Source: Ruminococcus sp. (GTDB lineage: Bacteria > Bacillota > Clostridia > Oscillospirales > Ruminococcaceae). Taken from it: a DNA stretch of 64,000 nt. A program made the translations under genes and the position numbers. Every line of letters starts with the position of its first letter. The first letter of the stretch is position 1. Shown here piece by piece: positions 32,130 through 41,096 of the stretch. The DNA lies in the NCBI GenBank assembly GCA_017542475.1, contig JAFXXD010000038.1, forward strand, positions 1 to 64,000, written 5' to 3'. The notes below the pieces were generated by a model, which saw only the letters and a list, made by a program, of their open reading frames with translations, searched no databases and had not been told where the DNA came from.

Positions 32130-33002
32130 TCAGTCTGCTTTTTTGGTGGTCGTTTCCGATGAAGCAGGCTCTGTGGCGGCTGTAGTAACCTCTGCGCTGC
32201 CCTGTGAGCAGTTACAGAGATAGAAGCTGTAGTCCTTCTCGTCGTCGGACTTGCAGTTCACGAAAAGGTAGATGTTGAGGTCGCAGGTCTTGTCACCGAC
32301 CAAATATTCGGCATTTATGACATATATTCCATTCGGGTACGAGCCGCTGTACAGGTCAGCTTCAAGCGTTCCACTCTTGATATCTGCAGTGTAGCCGAGC
32401 TTTGCATATTTATTGTTATTTGAAACGATACGGAGCTCGCTGAGTTCGCCGCCGTAGCTCTCTGCCTTCAAAGTTCTGCCGTCCTTTATCTCGGCGGTAA
32501 AGCCTATATCCGACTTGGAAGACCTGACCTCGGCGCCGTTTATGTAATAGCTTGCCGACGAGCCGTCCTTACCCTTATCAAGTCCTACAACAGCTTTGTC
32601 CGAAAAGCTTGAGAATGTCCACTCCGAGTTGGGATAATAGTGGAAGAGGTCGCCGCTTTCCTCCTTGGTCAGTGTCAGAACCGCTTTTGCGGCATCGGCT
32701 GCTATTGTCTCGTTGTACTCGTGATATTCGAGCTTGCTTACAGAAGAAGCAGTTGTGGTCGTGGTCACGGAAGTAGTCGCTATAGTCGTTGATGCCGTCG
32801 TTTTGGCTGTTGATACAGTCGTACCCGCAGTCGTGGTCGTCTCTTCCGAGGTCTCCGTAACAAGCGGAGCGGATACAGGCTTCGCCTCATGCTCGGGCTT
32901 GTGGAAATAGGCATATGCTCCGATAGCGGTCAGAGCTCCCGCAAGCAGCAGTACGAGCACAAAAAAGATGAGATTGATCCCCGCTCCCGATTTTTTACTC
33001 AT
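32130..33002 (-). CDS. Membrane-anchored protein with Thr-rich linker
   Basis: 290 residues. One N-terminal membrane helix (about 9-32) is followed by a Thr/Ser-rich linker (about 47-92) and a beta-rich extracellular domain (about 95-265) with two Cys pairs near the end, then a second short Thr/Ser tail. I do not recognise the domain. The Thr-rich linker resembles those of this window's secreted cellulases, suggesting the same surface glycosylation. The C11 gene downstream has its own promoter. Confidence 0.65.
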   Translation of the reverse strand: MSKKSGAGINLIFFVLVLLLAGALTAIGAYAYFHKPEHEAKPVSAPLVTETSEETTTTAGTTVSTAKTTASTTIATTSVTTTTTASSVSKLEYHEYNETIAADAAKAVLTLTKEESGDLFHYYPNSEWTFSSFSDKAVVGLDKGKDGSSASYYINGAEVRSSKSDIGFTAEIKDGRTLKAESYGGELSELRIVSNNNKYAKLGYTADIKSGTLEADLYSGSYPNGIYVINAEYLVGDKTCDLNIYLFVNCKSDDEKDYSFYLCNCSQGSAEVTTAATEPASSETTTKKAD

Positions 33003-33038
33003 ATTTATCTCTCCTTTATATTGATAGTTGATACATTT

Positions 33039-33067
33039 ATTTTACGACACGTTCATACAAAAGTCAA
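33039..33067 (-). promoter_or_regulatory. Promoter of the Thr-rich membrane protein
   Basis: On the minus strand, TTGACT (33062-33067) and TAAAAT (33039-33044) are 17 bases apart. Confidence 0.7.
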
Positions 33068-33164
33068 GATTTTCGCGCAAATATTTAAGATTGGTTTAAG
33101 CATTGCGGATATAATTGAAAGTAAAGTACAGGATCCAAATACTGCTGAAAAGGAGGTCTTTTCT

Positions 33165-33443
33165 ATGATGAACAGGATATGCGTGATACTTACCACTGCT
33201 GCCGCTCTGATATGTCTGCTCGTGTTCGTTACAGGCGATAACTCGCAGGCTATCGAAGACGTCTGCCCGCAGACTCAGTCGGTATCGGAAGACAGGATAC
33301 AAATTGTAGTAAAGGATGACGGCGGTATGCCTTACGGTGTGAATATCGCTGTGGGAATTGTTCTCATAGGCGGAGCTGTCGCGGTGTGCGGATTCTGTGT
33401 AAGAGAGCTGCGCAAGGAAAGATTCTCGCCATTTGATAAATGA
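33165..33443 (+). CDS. Small membrane protein
   Basis: 92 residues with a signal-like first helix (MMNRICVILTTAAALICLLV), a short external polar loop and a second helix (VNIAVGIVLIGGAVAVCGF), ending with a basic tail RELRKERFSPFDK. AGGAGG lies 8 bases before the ATG at 33165; the longer frame upstream would cross the divergent promoter region and is rejected. No family recognised. Confidence 0.6.
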   Translation: MMNRICVILTTAAALICLLVFVTGDNSQAIEDVCPQTQSVSEDRIQIVVKDDGGMPYGVNIAVGIVLIGGAVAVCGFCVRELRKERFSPFDK

Positions 33444-33500
33444 CAGCGCCTCGACAATTTTCTTCTCTTGTTAAATATGAATTAATTATGTACAAAGCAC

Positions 33501-33529
33501 TTGACGTTTTGGTTATATTGTGGTAAAAT
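33501..33529 (+). promoter_or_regulatory. Promoter of the GH9 cellulase
   Basis: TTGACG (33501-33506) and TAAAAT (33524-33529) are separated by 17 bases; an 80-base leader follows. Confidence 0.75.
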
Positions 33530-33608
33530 CTATAATGTATGGGAGTTCGTCTGCTGTGACGGCTCCAAATTGTTGAAACGACAATATTATTGAGAGGAGA
33601 AAACCAAA

Positions 33609-36050
33609 ATGATTAAGAAGATCATCTCGGGAGCACTGTCGGCATCTGTCGCTGCGACCTGCCTGACATTTACGGCTCCCGCGGCTCAGGTCGGCGTAAG
33701 CGCCGCCTCTGAGTTCAATTACGCAGATGCGCTCGACAAGTCGCTGTTCTTCTATGAAGCTCAGCAGGCAGGTCCTCTTCCCGACTGGAACAGAGTAGAG
33801 TGGAAGAGCGATTCCACGATGTCCGATGAGATACTCGGCGGCTGGTATGACGCAGGCGACCACGTAAAGTTCAACCTTCCTATGGCTTATTCGGCTTCAA
33901 TGCTGGCTTGGGGACTTTATCAGTACCCCGACGGCTTAAAGGATTCGGGACTTATGGACACTTACGTCAACAACCTCGAATTCGTAATGGACTACCTTGC
34001 AGACTGCGACCTTGGCGACGAGGTCGTATATCAGGTCGGAAACGGCAAGGCCGACCACACTTGGTGGGGACCTGTAGGTCTTATCGAATACGGTATGGAG
34101 GACAACGGTCATACTGTCGCAGAGGCGCGTGAAACTCTGAAATCCTCCAAGGGCTGCGGAGCTGCATTCGGTGAAATGGCTGCCGCTCTTGCTGCGGGAT
34201 ATGCAGCTCTTGACGGACGCACAGATGACTCCAAGCGCGAGTCTTATCTCAAGCACGCGGAAAACATCTATAAGATAGCCAAAGCTTCGCCAAATGACGA
34301 CGTTTACAACAAGAGCGATGCTCAGGGCTTCTACCAGTCGAGCCACGTCTATGACCAGCTCCTTTACGCTGCCGACTGGCTCTATATCGCTACAGGGGAC
34401 AGCAAATACCTCGACGATGCAAAAAGCTACCTCTCTGAGCTGCCTCCTATGCTCGGCGAGGGTGGTATCGCATATGGCTGGGTACACTGCTGGGACGATA
34501 ACACACAGGGTGCTATGCTCCTGTACGCTATAAATACAAAGGATAAGGACGCTATCGCTCACGTAAAAAAGCACTGCGACCGCTGGGTCAACGGCGACGA
34601 GGCTACGATAATCAAGGGCGGACTCCGCTGGCTGAGCAACTGGGGCTGCCTCAGATACGCCAACGCAGCCGCTTTCATCGCCACTGTTGCGAGCGATACA
34701 GTATTCGAGGGCACGGACACGAGTGCATACACGGAATTCGCTGAAACTCAGGTAAACTATGCTCTCGGCGACAATCCTCTCAATCAGAGCTATGTTGTCG
34801 GCTTCGGTGATAAGTACCCCCAATACCCCCACCACCGTACAGCTCACGGCTCGTGGAAAAATGACCTCAAGATCCCCTCAGAGACAAGACATATACTCTA
34901 CGGTGCACTTGTCGGAGGTCCCAATCAGGACGGCTCCTACAACGACGACCGCGAGGACTTCATAAACAACGAGGTAGCTACCGACTACAATGCAGGCTTC
35001 ACCGCTATGCTCTGCAAGATGATCGACAAATACGGCGGCACAAAGGACCCTAGCTTCCCGCAGAAGGAAGTTCACGACGGTCCCGAGTTCTACGTTGAGG
35101 TGCTCTCAAAGGGCGGCGATTCGAGCGGACAGACCATAAGCTTCAAGGTGACGAACCACTCAGCGTGGCCCGCAAGAGTACAGGATAACATCTCCTTCCG
35201 CTACTATATGGACCTCAGCGAGGTCATTTCCGCCGGCAAGAACCCCGAGGACCTCGTTATCCGCTGTGACCGTGACCAGTCAGCGATGTACGCCGATAAA
35301 GGCTACAAGACCGCTGAGATATCCAAACCCAAGCAGTACAGCGGCAACATCTACTATATCGAAGTAAACCTTCCCGACGGACGTGTGGCACTGCCTATAT
35401 CTGAGGGTCAGCAGCAGTGCGAGATACTTCTCGCCCTTGTTATGCCCGACTACGGCAGCGGCTGGGATTCGTCCAACGACTTCTCAGCAAAGGACCTCGG
35501 CAAGACAGCAACAGGCACTGACGGCTCGGCAGTCGGTATCATAACCCCTTATGTTCCCGTTTATGTTGACGGCGTGCTCTACTACGGCGAAGAGCCCGAC
35601 GGCACAAAGGCTGACGGTCTCGGCGGTACAGGCGATGTAAAGCCCATAGTTGTTACCACCACCGCTTCCACCACAAAAACAACTACGACCACGACAGCTA
35701 CAACTACGGTCTCAGGCACGGATGAAGGCACAACCACCACTCAGGAGATACTTTCTCCCCCGCCTGTCAGTTCATCGACCGAGGCTGACACAACTACTGC
35801 TAATAACGGCGGCACCGCTTCCGATGATACTCTTTACGGTGACGCGAACCTCGACAAGAAGGTAAGCATAGCAGACGCTGTTGCTATACTCCAACACCTC
35901 GGCAACAAGGACAAATACGGTCTTAAGCCGCAGGGACTCATAAACGCAGACGTTTATTCAAACGGTGACGGCATTACAGCCAAGGACGCATACACTATCC
36001 AGCAGGTGGATTCGGGCGAATACAAGGCTGAACAGCTGCCTATTTCATAA
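33609..36050 (+). CDS. GH9 endoglucanase with CBM3 and dockerin
   Basis: 813 residues. A signal peptide ends near 33. The GH9 domain (about 35-480) has the catalytic aspartates in GGWYDAGDHVKFNLPM (D81, D84), HHRTAHGSW and the acid Glu in EDFINNEVATDYNAGF. A CBM3 module (about 493-665, GPEFYVEVLSKGGDSSGQ, ISFRYYMDLSEV) likely is the 3c type that helps GH9 act processively. A Thr/Ser-rich linker leads to a type I dockerin (about 742-805) with LYGDANLDKKVSIADAVAIL and ADVYSNGDGITAKDAYTIQQ. It attacks cellulose, probably attached to a cohesin scaffold. It has its own promoter and terminator. Confidence 0.95.
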   Translation: MIKKIISGALSASVAATCLTFTAPAAQVGVSAASEFNYADALDKSLFFYEAQQAGPLPDWNRVEWKSDSTMSDEILGGWYDAGDHVKFNLPMAYSASMLAWGLYQYPDGLKDSGLMDTYVNNLEFVMDYLADCDLGDEVVYQVGNGKADHTWWGPVGLIEYGMEDNGHTVAEARETLKSSKGCGAAFGEMAAALAAGYAALDGRTDDSKRESYLKHAENIYKIAKASPNDDVYNKSDAQGFYQSSHVYDQLLYAADWLYIATGDSKYLDDAKSYLSELPPMLGEGGIAYGWVHCWDDNTQGAMLLYAINTKDKDAIAHVKKHCDRWVNGDEATIIKGGLRWLSNWGCLRYANAAAFIATVASDTVFEGTDTSAYTEFAETQVNYALGDNPLNQSYVVGFGDKYPQYPHHRTAHGSWKNDLKIPSETRHILYGALVGGPNQDGSYNDDREDFINNEVATDYNAGFTAMLCKMIDKYGGTKDPSFPQKEVHDGPEFYVEVLSKGGDSSGQTISFKVTNHSAWPARVQDNISFRYYMDLSEVISAGKNPEDLVIRCDRDQSAMYADKGYKTAEISKPKQYSGNIYYIEVNLPDGRVALPISEGQQQCEILLALVMPDYGSGWDSSNDFSAKDLGKTATGTDGSAVGIITPYVPVYVDGVLYYGEEPDGTKADGLGGTGDVKPIVVTTTASTTKTTTTTTATTTVSGTDEGTTTTQEILSPPPVSSSTEADTTTANNGGTASDDTLYGDANLDKKVSIADAVAILQHLGNKDKYGLKPQGLINADVYSNGDGITAKDAYTIQQVDSGEYKAEQLPIS

Positions 36051-36067
36051 GACATAATTGCAATCTG

Positions 36068-36097
36068 AAAAACGGGGAGTATATACTCCCCGTTTTT
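36068..36097. terminator. Bidirectional intrinsic terminator
   Basis: A 13- to 14-bp palindromic stem (36068-36081 with 36084-36097) is flanked by A5 and T5, between the GH9 gene and the convergent GHL10 gene. Confidence 0.85.
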
Positions 36098-36105
36098 GGA
36101 ATAAA

Positions 36106-37248
36106 CTAACGGTAAAACGCATAGCCGTCGGCTGTCGATGACTTTACAAGCCCGCCCTGACGCTCCAGTATGTCGGGAGATGTGACCCATTCGTCGCGTC
36201 CGCTCTCCCCTGCCCATTCGTCATCTTTGCCGAGCTTGTACTCCGCAAGCCCGACTATCAGCGAAACCTCACTGTTTGCAGTAAGCTCCTCCCAACGGCG
36301 GAGCGTGGGCTCGAACGGGCAGGTCTCATTCTCGAAGCCGAAGTATATCTGCGGGACAATGTAGTCACAGTATGAGATATCGGAGCTCCACAGTTCAACA
36401 TCGGCGTAGAGCTTTTCATAGTCTGCCTCGATATTCCCCTGCGGACTTATGCCGAATTTATACCTGTTTCCGCGGGCGTGTACGGTGTCGCGGAGCGACT
36501 TCACCATTGCGGTGACATTATCGCGCCGCCATTCTGCAAGATCAGCAGCGCCGCTTGCTTCAAAAGCTTCGGAATCAAAGGACGGGTCTGTCGTTGGGTA
36601 GAAATAGTCGTCGATGTGGACACCATCAATTTCGTATTTTGTGAGAATCTCCTCGGCGGCTGAGCTGACGAGATCGCGCACCTCTGCATATACGGGGACG
36701 AGATACCAGCGGTCGCCTATGAGCCTGATATAGCCGCTCTCTGGCGAGTCCGCCCACTTTTTCGCGATGAAGCTGTCGGGAAGCTGTGACATCTGCTCCT
36801 CCGTCTGCATACGCAGCGGGTTCATCCACGCATGGAGCGATATCCCGCGGAAGTGTGCCTCCTCAATCGCTATTGAAAGCGGGTCATAATCACCGTCCCA
36901 GTACGTTCCGCGCGGGAAGATGTCGGAATCGTAGTATGCGTCGCCGTTCGGGTGTACGTGGAAATATACCGTGTTTATCCCCTGTTCTGTCGCTTCATTA
37001 AGCATAGCTGACAGCGCTGAGCGGTATTCGTCCTCGGTCTTGCCCTGCAAGATGTCGGCAAAGCGCATATACGGTATCCACAGGGCTGTCTGATTCGTGT
37101 AATTAAGCGGTATATAGGTGCTTACTCCGCCAGCTGGAGCACTGCTCTCGGACGCGAGAGATGTTCCCGTGTCATATATAAAATCGTTTGTCTGCGGTGC
37201 GCAGCTTGTCAGCAGAAGTACAGCATAAAATATAATAAGCTTTTTCAT
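36106..37248 (-). CDS. Family 10-like glycosyl hydrolase (GHL10) lipoprotein
   Basis: The 380-residue protein begins MKKLIIFYAVLLLTSCA, a lipoprotein signal. The body is a TIM barrel with the GHL10 features ALWIPYMRFADIL, NTVYFHVHPNGDAYYDSDIFP, SLHAWMNPLRM, DGVHIDDYFYPT and YKFGISPQGN. Relatives act on peptidoglycan or polysaccharide, but few are characterised. The start at 37248 follows GGGAGGG. The frame stays open far upstream, but that part is antisense to the MBL gene and is not used. It is divergent from the MBL gene across a 66-base gap. Confidence 0.85.
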   Translation of the reverse strand: MKKLIIFYAVLLLTSCAPQTNDFIYDTGTSLASESSAPAGGVSTYIPLNYTNQTALWIPYMRFADILQGKTEDEYRSALSAMLNEATEQGINTVYFHVHPNGDAYYDSDIFPRGTYWDGDYDPLSIAIEEAHFRGISLHAWMNPLRMQTEEQMSQLPDSFIAKKWADSPESGYIRLIGDRWYLVPVYAEVRDLVSSAAEEILTKYEIDGVHIDDYFYPTTDPSFDSEAFEASGAADLAEWRRDNVTAMVKSLRDTVHARGNRYKFGISPQGNIEADYEKLYADVELWSSDISYCDYIVPQIYFGFENETCPFEPTLRRWEELTANSEVSLIVGLAEYKLGKDDEWAGESGRDEWVTSPDILERQGGLVKSSTADGYAFYR

Positions 37249-37314
37249 CTTGTCCCTCCCCAAGCAATTATATGCCTCGGGACAAAATATTATTATTGAG
37301 GTCGGTGATACAAT

Positions 37315-38184
37315 GTGAAGAAAACAATAGCTGCTCTGCTCTCTGTAGTATTTGTGCTTGTAACTGCAGCGTGCGAGAAGGAAACCGCTCCCTCTGAGAG
37401 CGTTGGTATCACAGAACCGTCTTATTCTACCGATATCACAGGACTGGAGGTCACCTTCTTTAACGTCGGCAAGGCTGACGCGATGCTGCTGCTCAGTGAG
37501 AACAGTGCCGTCATAATCGACTGCGGAGAAAGAGGCGACTCCAAGCAGATAGTGAACTATCTCAAGGAGAGAGGGCGTGATACCGTCGATTACCTCATTC
37601 TCACCCACTATGACAAGGATCACGTCGGAGGGGCGGCAAAGGTCATAAACAGCCTTGACGTCAAGAATATCCTTGGTCCCGACCACAATCAGCAGAGCGA
37701 GGAGGTCGATAGGTATATCGTTGCTATGAACGCTAAAAACATTACTCCGCAGCTCGTTACCGAGGATATAAGCTTCACGCTCGACGGTATGGAAATAACT
37801 GTTGACGCTCCCGACAAGAGGAATTACGGCGTGAACGACGACAATGATTTCTCGCTTGTGACCAAGGTCGTACACGGCGATAATACGCTGATTTTCGCGG
37901 GAGACGCTATGGAGCAGAGGCTCGACGAGGTTATGGACATCGGCGACTGCGATCTGCTGAAGGTCCCCTATCACGGACGCAAAATCGCTAATCTCGGTGA
38001 CTTCCTCGACACTGTGACTCCCGAATATGCGATAGTATGCACCTCGAAGGAGGAATTCGCGGGAAATGTGCAGAAGCAGCTCAGCAAGCGCAATATCACA
38101 TATTATTCGACCTGCTTCAATGGTCGGATAACCGCTGTCAGTGACGGAAAATCGCTGACTATCACTTCCGAAAAGGTTGTATAA
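37315..38184 (+). CDS. MBL-fold (ComEC-C-terminal-like) lipoprotein
   Basis: 289 residues. The signal ends in a lipobox (VTAAC, Cys about 19). The metallo-beta-lactamase fold shows ITGLEVTFFNVGKADAMLL, VIIDCGERGD, the metal motif LTHYDKDHVGGA, LIFAGDAM and LLKVPYHGR. This matches the hydrolase domain that ends ComEC and stand-alone surface versions of it. It may be a nuclease or phosphodiesterase. The start is GTG with GGTGA upstream. Confidence 0.85.
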   Translation: MKKTIAALLSVVFVLVTAACEKETAPSESVGITEPSYSTDITGLEVTFFNVGKADAMLLLSENSAVIIDCGERGDSKQIVNYLKERGRDTVDYLILTHYDKDHVGGAAKVINSLDVKNILGPDHNQQSEEVDRYIVAMNAKNITPQLVTEDISFTLDGMEITVDAPDKRNYGVNDDNDFSLVTKVVHGDNTLIFAGDAMEQRLDEVMDIGDCDLLKVPYHGRKIANLGDFLDTVTPEYAIVCTSKEEFAGNVQKQLSKRNITYYSTCFNGRITAVSDGKSLTITSEKVV

Positions 38185-38190
38185 CGTATC

Positions 38191-38219
38191 AAGGGCAGCA
38201 GAAGCTGCCCTTTTTTTGC
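38191..38219 (+). terminator. Intrinsic terminator
   Basis: A 9-bp stem (38191-38199 with 38204-38212) with a 4-base loop is followed by seven T. Confidence 0.85.
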
Positions 38220-38238
38220 ATAAATTATGTGATTTTCC

Positions 38239-38267
38239 TTGACTTGAAGCCCCAAAAATGATAAAAT
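38239..38267 (+). promoter_or_regulatory. Promoter of the thyX operon
   Basis: TTGACT (38239-38244) and TAAAAT (38262-38267) have a 17-base spacer. Confidence 0.75.
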
Positions 38268-38298
38268 AATAATATATGCTTTTAAGAAGGTGTTGTTT

Positions 38299-39078
38299 TT
38301 GAAGGTTATCCTTTTGGCAAATACTCCCGAGCCCGAAAAGGTAGTCGCTACTGCCGCTAAGCTCTGCTATTCGAGCAGCGATATAGGCTCGCTTATGGAA
38401 GGTCTTACTGAGGAAAAGACCGCGGGATTCATTGAAATGCTTGCTTCTATCGGTCACGAGAGCGTTATGGAGCACACAAGCTTTACCTTCGGTATCGAGG
38501 GTATATCGCGTGCGTGCTCGCATCAGCTCGTTCGTCACCGCATAGCTTCATACAGTCAGAAAAGCCAGCGCTACGTCAACGAGAACGGCTTCGAGTTCGT
38601 CACTCCGCCGGAGATAGCGGCTCTGCCCGAGGCTAAGGCTGAGTTCGACCGCACTATGGAGGAGCTCACCGCAAGCTACGAGAAGATAGCAGACCTGCTC
38701 ACTGCGAGCCATACCAAGCGCTTCATCAGTGAGGGTATGGACGAGAAGACTGCCGCTTCAAAGGCGCGTAAGCTCGCCAATGAGGACGCCCGCTTCGTTC
38801 TGCCCAATGCCTGTGAGACAAAGATAGTCGTCACGATGAACGTCCGCTCGCTGTTCAACTTCTTCGAGCACAGGTGCTGCAACCGCGCTCAGTGGGAGAT
38901 AAGAGCTGTGGCAGAGGAAATGCTCCGTCTGTGCCTTGAAGTCGCGCCGCATATCTTCGCTTATGCGGGTCCGTCCTGTGTAGCGACTGGCAAATGTCCC
39001 GAGGGCAAGATGACCTGCGGCAGGATGAAAGAGGTTCAGGCTCATTACAAGGCTCTTGCGGACAAAACGGAGGCGTGA
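38299..39078 (+). CDS. thyX: Flavin-dependent thymidylate synthase
   Basis: 259 residues. It makes dTMP from dUMP with methylene-tetrahydrofolate and FADH2. The signature RHRIASYSQKSQRY fits the ThyX RHRx7-8S motif; HESVMEHTSFTFGIEGISRA, VLPNACETKIVVTMNVRSL and FFEHRCCNRAQWEIR are also typical. The start is TTG at 38299, because AAGGTG lies 6 bases before it and the protein then begins with KVILLANTPEPEK, as in relatives. It is the first gene of a seven-gene operon. Confidence 0.94.
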   Translation: MKVILLANTPEPEKVVATAAKLCYSSSDIGSLMEGLTEEKTAGFIEMLASIGHESVMEHTSFTFGIEGISRACSHQLVRHRIASYSQKSQRYVNENGFEFVTPPEIAALPEAKAEFDRTMEELTASYEKIADLLTASHTKRFISEGMDEKTAASKARKLANEDARFVLPNACETKIVVTMNVRSLFNFFEHRCCNRAQWEIRAVAEEMLRLCLEVAPHIFAYAGPSCVATGKCPEGKMTCGRMKEVQAHYKALADKTEA

Positions 39079-39966
39079 ATGCTCGAATTCAGAGAAATAA
39101 GCATTATCGATAAAGATAAGATAGACCGCGCTCTTGCAAAGTCTGATTTTATGGGTTGTGAGTATTCCTTCGCTAACAATCTTGCTTGGCGGAGGCTAAA
39201 CAACTCCAAAATCGCCTTCTACAAGGACTTCTACATCTGCGCCTCCTTCAACGACGGAAGCGAGCCTCCATGCTATATTCTTCCCGCAGGTGAGGGCGAC
39301 TACCGCGAGGTCATCACCGAGCTTAAACGTCACGCCGAGAGTCTCGGCTTCCCGCTGACGATGTTCGGCTTCACGGATAAGACGCTCCCTATGCTCGATG
39401 AGCTGTTCCCCGAGCAGTTCACCGCCGAGCTCGACCGTGACAGCTCCGACTACATCTACCTGCGCTCCGACCTTGCGGAGCTCGCGGGAAAGAAGTACCA
39501 CGCAAAGAGAAACCATCTTGCGAGGTTCAAGGAGCTCGAATACAAATACTCCCCTATCACTGAGCGCGATTACGACGACTGTATATTGTTCGCGACCGAG
39601 CAGTATAACTCGCGTGATAATTCCGAACATTCCTTCATAGCTGAGCAGTTCGCGATAAATACCTATTTCTCACATTTTGAAGAGCTCGGACTGAAAGGCG
39701 GTATTATCCGTATCGGCGGAAAGGTCTGTGCGCTGACGATAGGCGAACACCTCAACAGTGAGACCTTCTGCGTTCATATCGAAAAGGCGGACACGTCCTA
39801 TAATGGCATTTATGCAGGTATCAATAACCTGTTCGTTCGCTCCGCGACGGACGGTCACAAATATATCAACCGCGAGGAGGATCTCGGGCTTGAGGGCTTG
39901 CGCAAGGCGAAGCTCTCGTACAATCCCGCGTTCATTCTCAATAAGTATTACGTTGTTTTCAAATAA
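39079..39966 (+). CDS. DUF2156 family protein
   Basis: The 295-residue protein resembles the C-terminal catalytic region of phosphatidylglycerol lysyltransferase (two GNAT-like folds). It has CEYSFANNLAWRR, SSDYIYLRSDLAELAGKKYHAKRNHLARF and YINREEDLGLEGLRKAKLSYNP, as in soluble DUF2156 proteins. There is no membrane domain. It may transfer an aminoacyl group, but the acceptor is unknown. Its ATG directly follows the thyX stop, with GGAGG just upstream. Confidence 0.85.
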   Translation: MLEFREISIIDKDKIDRALAKSDFMGCEYSFANNLAWRRLNNSKIAFYKDFYICASFNDGSEPPCYILPAGEGDYREVITELKRHAESLGFPLTMFGFTDKTLPMLDELFPEQFTAELDRDSSDYIYLRSDLAELAGKKYHAKRNHLARFKELEYKYSPITERDYDDCILFATEQYNSRDNSEHSFIAEQFAINTYFSHFEELGLKGGIIRIGGKVCALTIGEHLNSETFCVHIEKADTSYNGIYAGINNLFVRSATDGHKYINREEDLGLEGLRKAKLSYNPAFILNKYYVVFK

Positions 39967-39984
39967 ACCTGAAAGGATATTTCT

Positions 39985-40530
39985 ATGATATACGTATTTC
40001 TTGCTGAAGGCTTTGAAGAAATAGAGGCTCTGACACCCGTTGACCTGCTCAGACGTGCAGGCAAGCAGGTCATCACAGTAGGTGTCGGTGACAGCGTTAT
40101 CGTCGGTTCACACGGTATCCCCGTTGTTCCCGATACTATCGCGCAGGAAGCCGTCCTCGACGAGGGACTTGAAATGATCGTGCTCCCCGGGGGTATGCCC
40201 GGAACGCTCAACCTCGAGGGCTCGCCCTATGTGCAGGCGGCAATCGACTACTGCATGGAGAAAAATCTCCCCATCGGAGCGATATGCGCTGCTCCGTCTA
40301 TTCTCGGACACAAGGGTCTGCTCAAGGGCAGGACAGCTGTCTGCTACGAGGGCTTTGAGACTCAGCTCGACGGTGCGACCATAGGTGAAGGCTCAGTCGC
40401 TGTGGACGGCAACATCGTTACTGCACGCGGCGCGGGTGTTGCTACGCAGTTTGCTCTGAAGCTTATCGAAGCCGCTGTTTCAAAGGCTGAGAGCGAGCGC
40501 ATATTCAACGCCATACTCTGCGAGAAGTAA
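39985..40530 (+). CDS. DJ-1/PfpI family protein
   Basis: The 181-residue DJ-1 fold has the N-terminal Glu (LAEGFEEIEALTPVDLLRRAG), LPGGMPGT, the nucleophile Cys in IGAICAAPSILG and a C-terminal TARGAGVATQFALKLIE. Such proteins are glyoxalases, deglycases or chaperones; which one cannot be told. GAAAGGA precedes the start. Its stop overlaps the next start codon (TAATG). Confidence 0.9.
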   Translation: MIYVFLAEGFEEIEALTPVDLLRRAGKQVITVGVGDSVIVGSHGIPVVPDTIAQEAVLDEGLEMIVLPGGMPGTLNLEGSPYVQAAIDYCMEKNLPIGAICAAPSILGHKGLLKGRTAVCYEGFETQLDGATIGEGSVAVDGNIVTARGAGVATQFALKLIEAAVSKAESERIFNAILCEK

Positions 40531-41096
40531 TGCAGGACAAGAAAGAGCTCCGCAGATATTTCTCGGAGCTGCGCAAAGCTGCAAAATCCCCCGATAAGGA
40601 CAGGCTCATATGTGAGCGGGTACTCTCGCTCGATGAGGTAGTAAGCACTGATACAGTGCTGCTATTTGCGTCATTCGGCTCAGAGCCCGATACTTGGGAG
40701 CTTGCGGAAAAGCTTATTGCTACCGGCAAGACCGTAGCTTTCCCGAAGTGCGGAAAGCTCGGCGTGATGACCTTCCACTGCGTAAATGATATATCAGCTC
40801 TCAGGGCTGATACATCGGGAAAGTATGGCATATGCGAGCCTGACAGCGCCCTTCCCTGTCCCTATATCACCGACAGAACGGTGTGCATTGTCCCGGGACT
40901 GGCATTTACCGAAAGAGGCGGACGGCTCGGGTACGGCGGAGGCTTCTACGACCGCTTTCTCACCAAATATCCGAATATTTGCACCATTGCTATCGCTTAT
41001 GAAGCTGCTATAACTGACAGTCTGCCCCTCTCGGAGACAGACGTTATGATAAATCAAATCGTGACCGAAGAAAGGACGGTGCTCTGTAATGAGTGA
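40530..41096 (+). CDS. 5-formyltetrahydrofolate cyclo-ligase
   Basis: 188 residues. It uses ATP to turn 5-formyl- into 5,10-methenyl-tetrahydrofolate. It has the family motifs ELRRYFSELRKAA, FPKCGKLGVMTFH, IVPGLAFTERGGRLGYGGGFYDRFL and IAIAYEAAI. The folate link fits its operon partner thyX and the glyA gene elsewhere. It overlaps both the DJ-1 gene and mltG. Confidence 0.93.
   Translation: MQDKKELRRYFSELRKAAKSPDKDRLICERVLSLDEVVSTDTVLLFASFGSEPDTWELAEKLIATGKTVAFPKCGKLGVMTFHCVNDISALRADTSGKYGICEPDSALPCPYITDRTVCIVPGLAFTERGGRLGYGGGFYDRFLTKYPNICTIAIAYEAAITDSLPLSETDVMINQIVTEERTVLCNE

Noticed and set aside
37249..38538. Upstream extension of the GHL10 frame to an 810-residue protein
   Set aside because: The added part is antisense to the MBL lipoprotein gene and would hide a lipoprotein signal inside; the start at 37248 has a good ribosome binding site.
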